64,000 nucleotides of DNA from contig NZ_CP125098.1 of NCBI RefSeq assembly GCF_030020805.1, positions 3,123,501 to 3,187,500 of the forward strand, read 5' to 3'. This DNA is from Paenibacillus sp. RC67. GTDB taxonomy: Bacteria; Bacillota; Bacilli; Paenibacillales; NBRC-103111. Every line of letters begins with the position of its first letter. Positions within the stretch are counted from its first letter, which is position 1. The notes beneath the pieces were generated by a model. The model was not told the DNA's origin. It did not search any database and saw only the letters and a program-made list of their open reading frames with translations. Shown here piece after piece: positions 62,827 to 64,000 of the stretch. A program made the position numbers and the translations under genes.

Positions 62827-64000
62827 ATGAGCAATAAAGCATCGGAGACATCTCTAAAGAAAGATAAGAAGGATCGATTTACGACTTCAGGGTTCATTAT
62901 CGCGGCAATAGGCAGTTCAGTAGGATTAGGTAATATGTGGAAATTTCCTTATATTACAGGTAAGCACGGAGGTGCTGCATTTTTTCTGTTATTTATCCTT
63001 TGTTTACTCATTGTCGGTTTACCCATCCTGTTGGCGGAAATGACCATTGGCCGCGGCGGAAGGGGCAATGCTTCAAGCTCACTGTTTAATCTTAGCGGCA
63101 AAAAATATTGGGGTGTGCTGGGGTTGCTTCCCATTCTATGCGCGTTCTTTACGATGTCCTATTATGCAGTTGTAGCAGGTTGGACTGTTCATTATGCAGT
63201 GGAATCCTTCACTGGGCTGTTGTTTCAGCCAGGTATTGACTATAAAGAGAAATTTGTAACTTTTGCCGGTGGCTATATGCCCATTGTTTGGCAGGCACTT
63301 GTCGTGCTGCTTACCGGCTGGATAGTAGCCAGAGGGATTTCCGGCGGGATTGAGAAGTTCAACAAAATATTAATTCCCGGATTTTTAATCATTTTGATCA
63401 TCCTTACGTTCCGATCCGTGACGCTTCCCGGTGCTGAGGAAGGACTTAGCTTTTTCTTAAAGCCCGACTTCTCAAAGCTGGACTCTGAGGCCGCTCTTGT
63501 AGCTTTAGGACATGCATTCTTCTCCTTATCTATTGGCTTCGGTTGTATGCTTACCTATGGTTCTTATGTAGACAAGAAGCAATCCTTGGGAACCGCTACA
63601 CTGGCTATTGGCCTTGGTGATTTAATATATGCTTTTATCGGTGGCCTCGTTATTTTCCCAACCGTATTCTCGTATGGACTCAAACCGGGAGAAGGCGTAG
63701 GGCTGGCGTTTATGGCACTGCCAGTAGCTTTTTCACAAATGCCCTTTGGCATCATTTTTGGCGGTTTGTTCTTTCTGCTTCTAGCTATAGCGGCTTTGAC
63801 TTCAGCGGTATCTATTCTAGAGGTACCCGTTTCATTCGTCATGCAAAGGTGGAATCTGAGTCGCAAAAGAGCGACACTTTACACAACGATCCTTTGCTTT
63901 ATAGTAGGCGTTCCTTCTGCGCTCTCAGTATCAGGTATATTGAACCCGTATAAAGTCGGTGAAAAGACGATTTTTGACGTTGTTGACTTTACAACATCCT
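62827..64000 (+). CDS. Sodium:neurotransmitter symporter family transporter, partial
   Basis: The frame starts at ATG 62827 (ACAGGAG upstream) and is open at the right edge; about 391 residues are visible. The first helix, AAIGSSVGLGNMWKFPYITG, carries the sodium/substrate site typical of LeuT-type NSS transporters, and helix 6-8 regions with SIGFGCMLTYGSY and LTSAVSILEVPVSF are clear. It would import an amino acid with Na+. Bacterial members of this length class usually have 11 or 12 helices; the end is outside the window. Confidence 0.9.
   Translation, partial: MSNKASETSLKKDKKDRFTTSGFIIAAIGSSVGLGNMWKFPYITGKHGGAAFFLLFILCLLIVGLPILLAEMTIGRGGRGNASSSLFNLSGKKYWGVLGLLPILCAFFTMSYYAVVAGWTVHYAVESFTGLLFQPGIDYKEKFVTFAGGYMPIVWQALVVLLTGWIVARGISGGIEKFNKILIPGFLIILIILTFRSVTLPGAEEGLSFFLKPDFSKLDSEAALVALGHAFFSLSIGFGCMLTYGSYVDKKQSLGTATLAIGLGDLIYAFIGGLVIFPTVFSYGLKPGEGVGLAFMALPVAFSQMPFGIIFGGLFFLLLAIAALTSAVSILEVPVSFVMQRWNLSRKRATLYTTILCFIVGVPSALSVSGILNPYKVGEKTIFDVVDFTTS

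Noticed and set aside
1..64000. CRISPR arrays, tRNA, rRNA, replication origin (dnaA-box cluster)
   Set aside because: Scanned for regular spaced repeats, tRNA-like T-loop/CCA ends and DnaA-box clusters; none stood out.

Overview
The window looks like chromosome of a Paenibacillus-type Gram-positive (Bacillales). The signs are strong AGGAGG-like ribosome sites, frequent TTG/GTG starts, a YheI/YheH (BmrC/BmrD) exporter pair, a ydaO-type c-di-AMP riboswitch, AhrC-type ARG boxes, CsoR/CstR-like operators, copper-amine-oxidase-like stalk domains and a CBM35 secreted protein. No rRNA, tRNA, CRISPR array or prophage block was seen. Base composition is moderate throughout.

Region by region. 1-5 kb: a trypsin-fold peptidase running off the left edge, an orphan Spo0B-type sensor kinase, a Gfo/Idh/MocA oxidoreductase, a broken DinB gene and a P-loop kinase. 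5-8.3 kb: an MHS-type transporter whose terminator loop is the insertion point of a complete 1647-bp IS4-family element (17-bp inverted repeats, 12-bp target duplication). 8.3-9.2 kb: a truncated GNAT gene and a frameshifted Nudix gene. 9.2-15.2 kb: a BNR-repeat lipoprotein, a CBM35 secreted protein, and a divergent FAD-oxidoreductase/AraC pair that look like carbohydrate functions. 15-25 kb: mixed small and hypothetical genes, a 244-bp palindromic element, an ArsR-DUF2087 regulator overlapping a downstream enzyme-like gene, secreted and membrane proteins, and a two-gene unit of a ribbon-helix-helix-like protein plus a second DNA polymerase sliding clamp. 25-29.4 kb: the heterodimeric ABC exporter behind a leader peptide and attenuator. 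29.7-37 kb: an APH-like kinase, an Lhr helicase and a catalytically dead PolC-derived protein. 37-42.5 kb: YoaK-like, nickel/cobalt permease, aromatic acid exporter, AAC(3), and an unusual transcarbamylase behind two tandem ARG boxes. 42.2-47.2 kb: a decayed nucleoside deaminase, then a nucleotidyltransferase coupled to a UvrA paralog, and a GNAT. 47.3-50 kb: a c-di-AMP riboswitch in front of a 55-residue ORF, then a rhodanese/TusA/DsrE sulfur-relay cluster with repeated ATACCC-GGGTAT operators. 50-64 kb: hydroxyacid dehydrogenase, catalase, a chemoreceptor, ankyrin protein, Ser-rich lipoprotein, an HtrA-like protease interrupted twice, a MalY/PatB enzyme and a sodium symporter cut by the right edge.

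The least ordinary content is (i) replication-protein relatives: a PolC remnant lacking catalytic residues, and an accessory clamp co-transcribed with a DNA-binding-like protein that carries a clamp-binding-type motif; (ii) several readable regulatory devices (leader-peptide attenuator, ARG boxes, c-di-AMP switch, persulfide-type operators); and (iii) the IS sitting in a terminator loop and carrying its own insulating terminators. Family assignments rest on motif recognition from memory; no database search was run.
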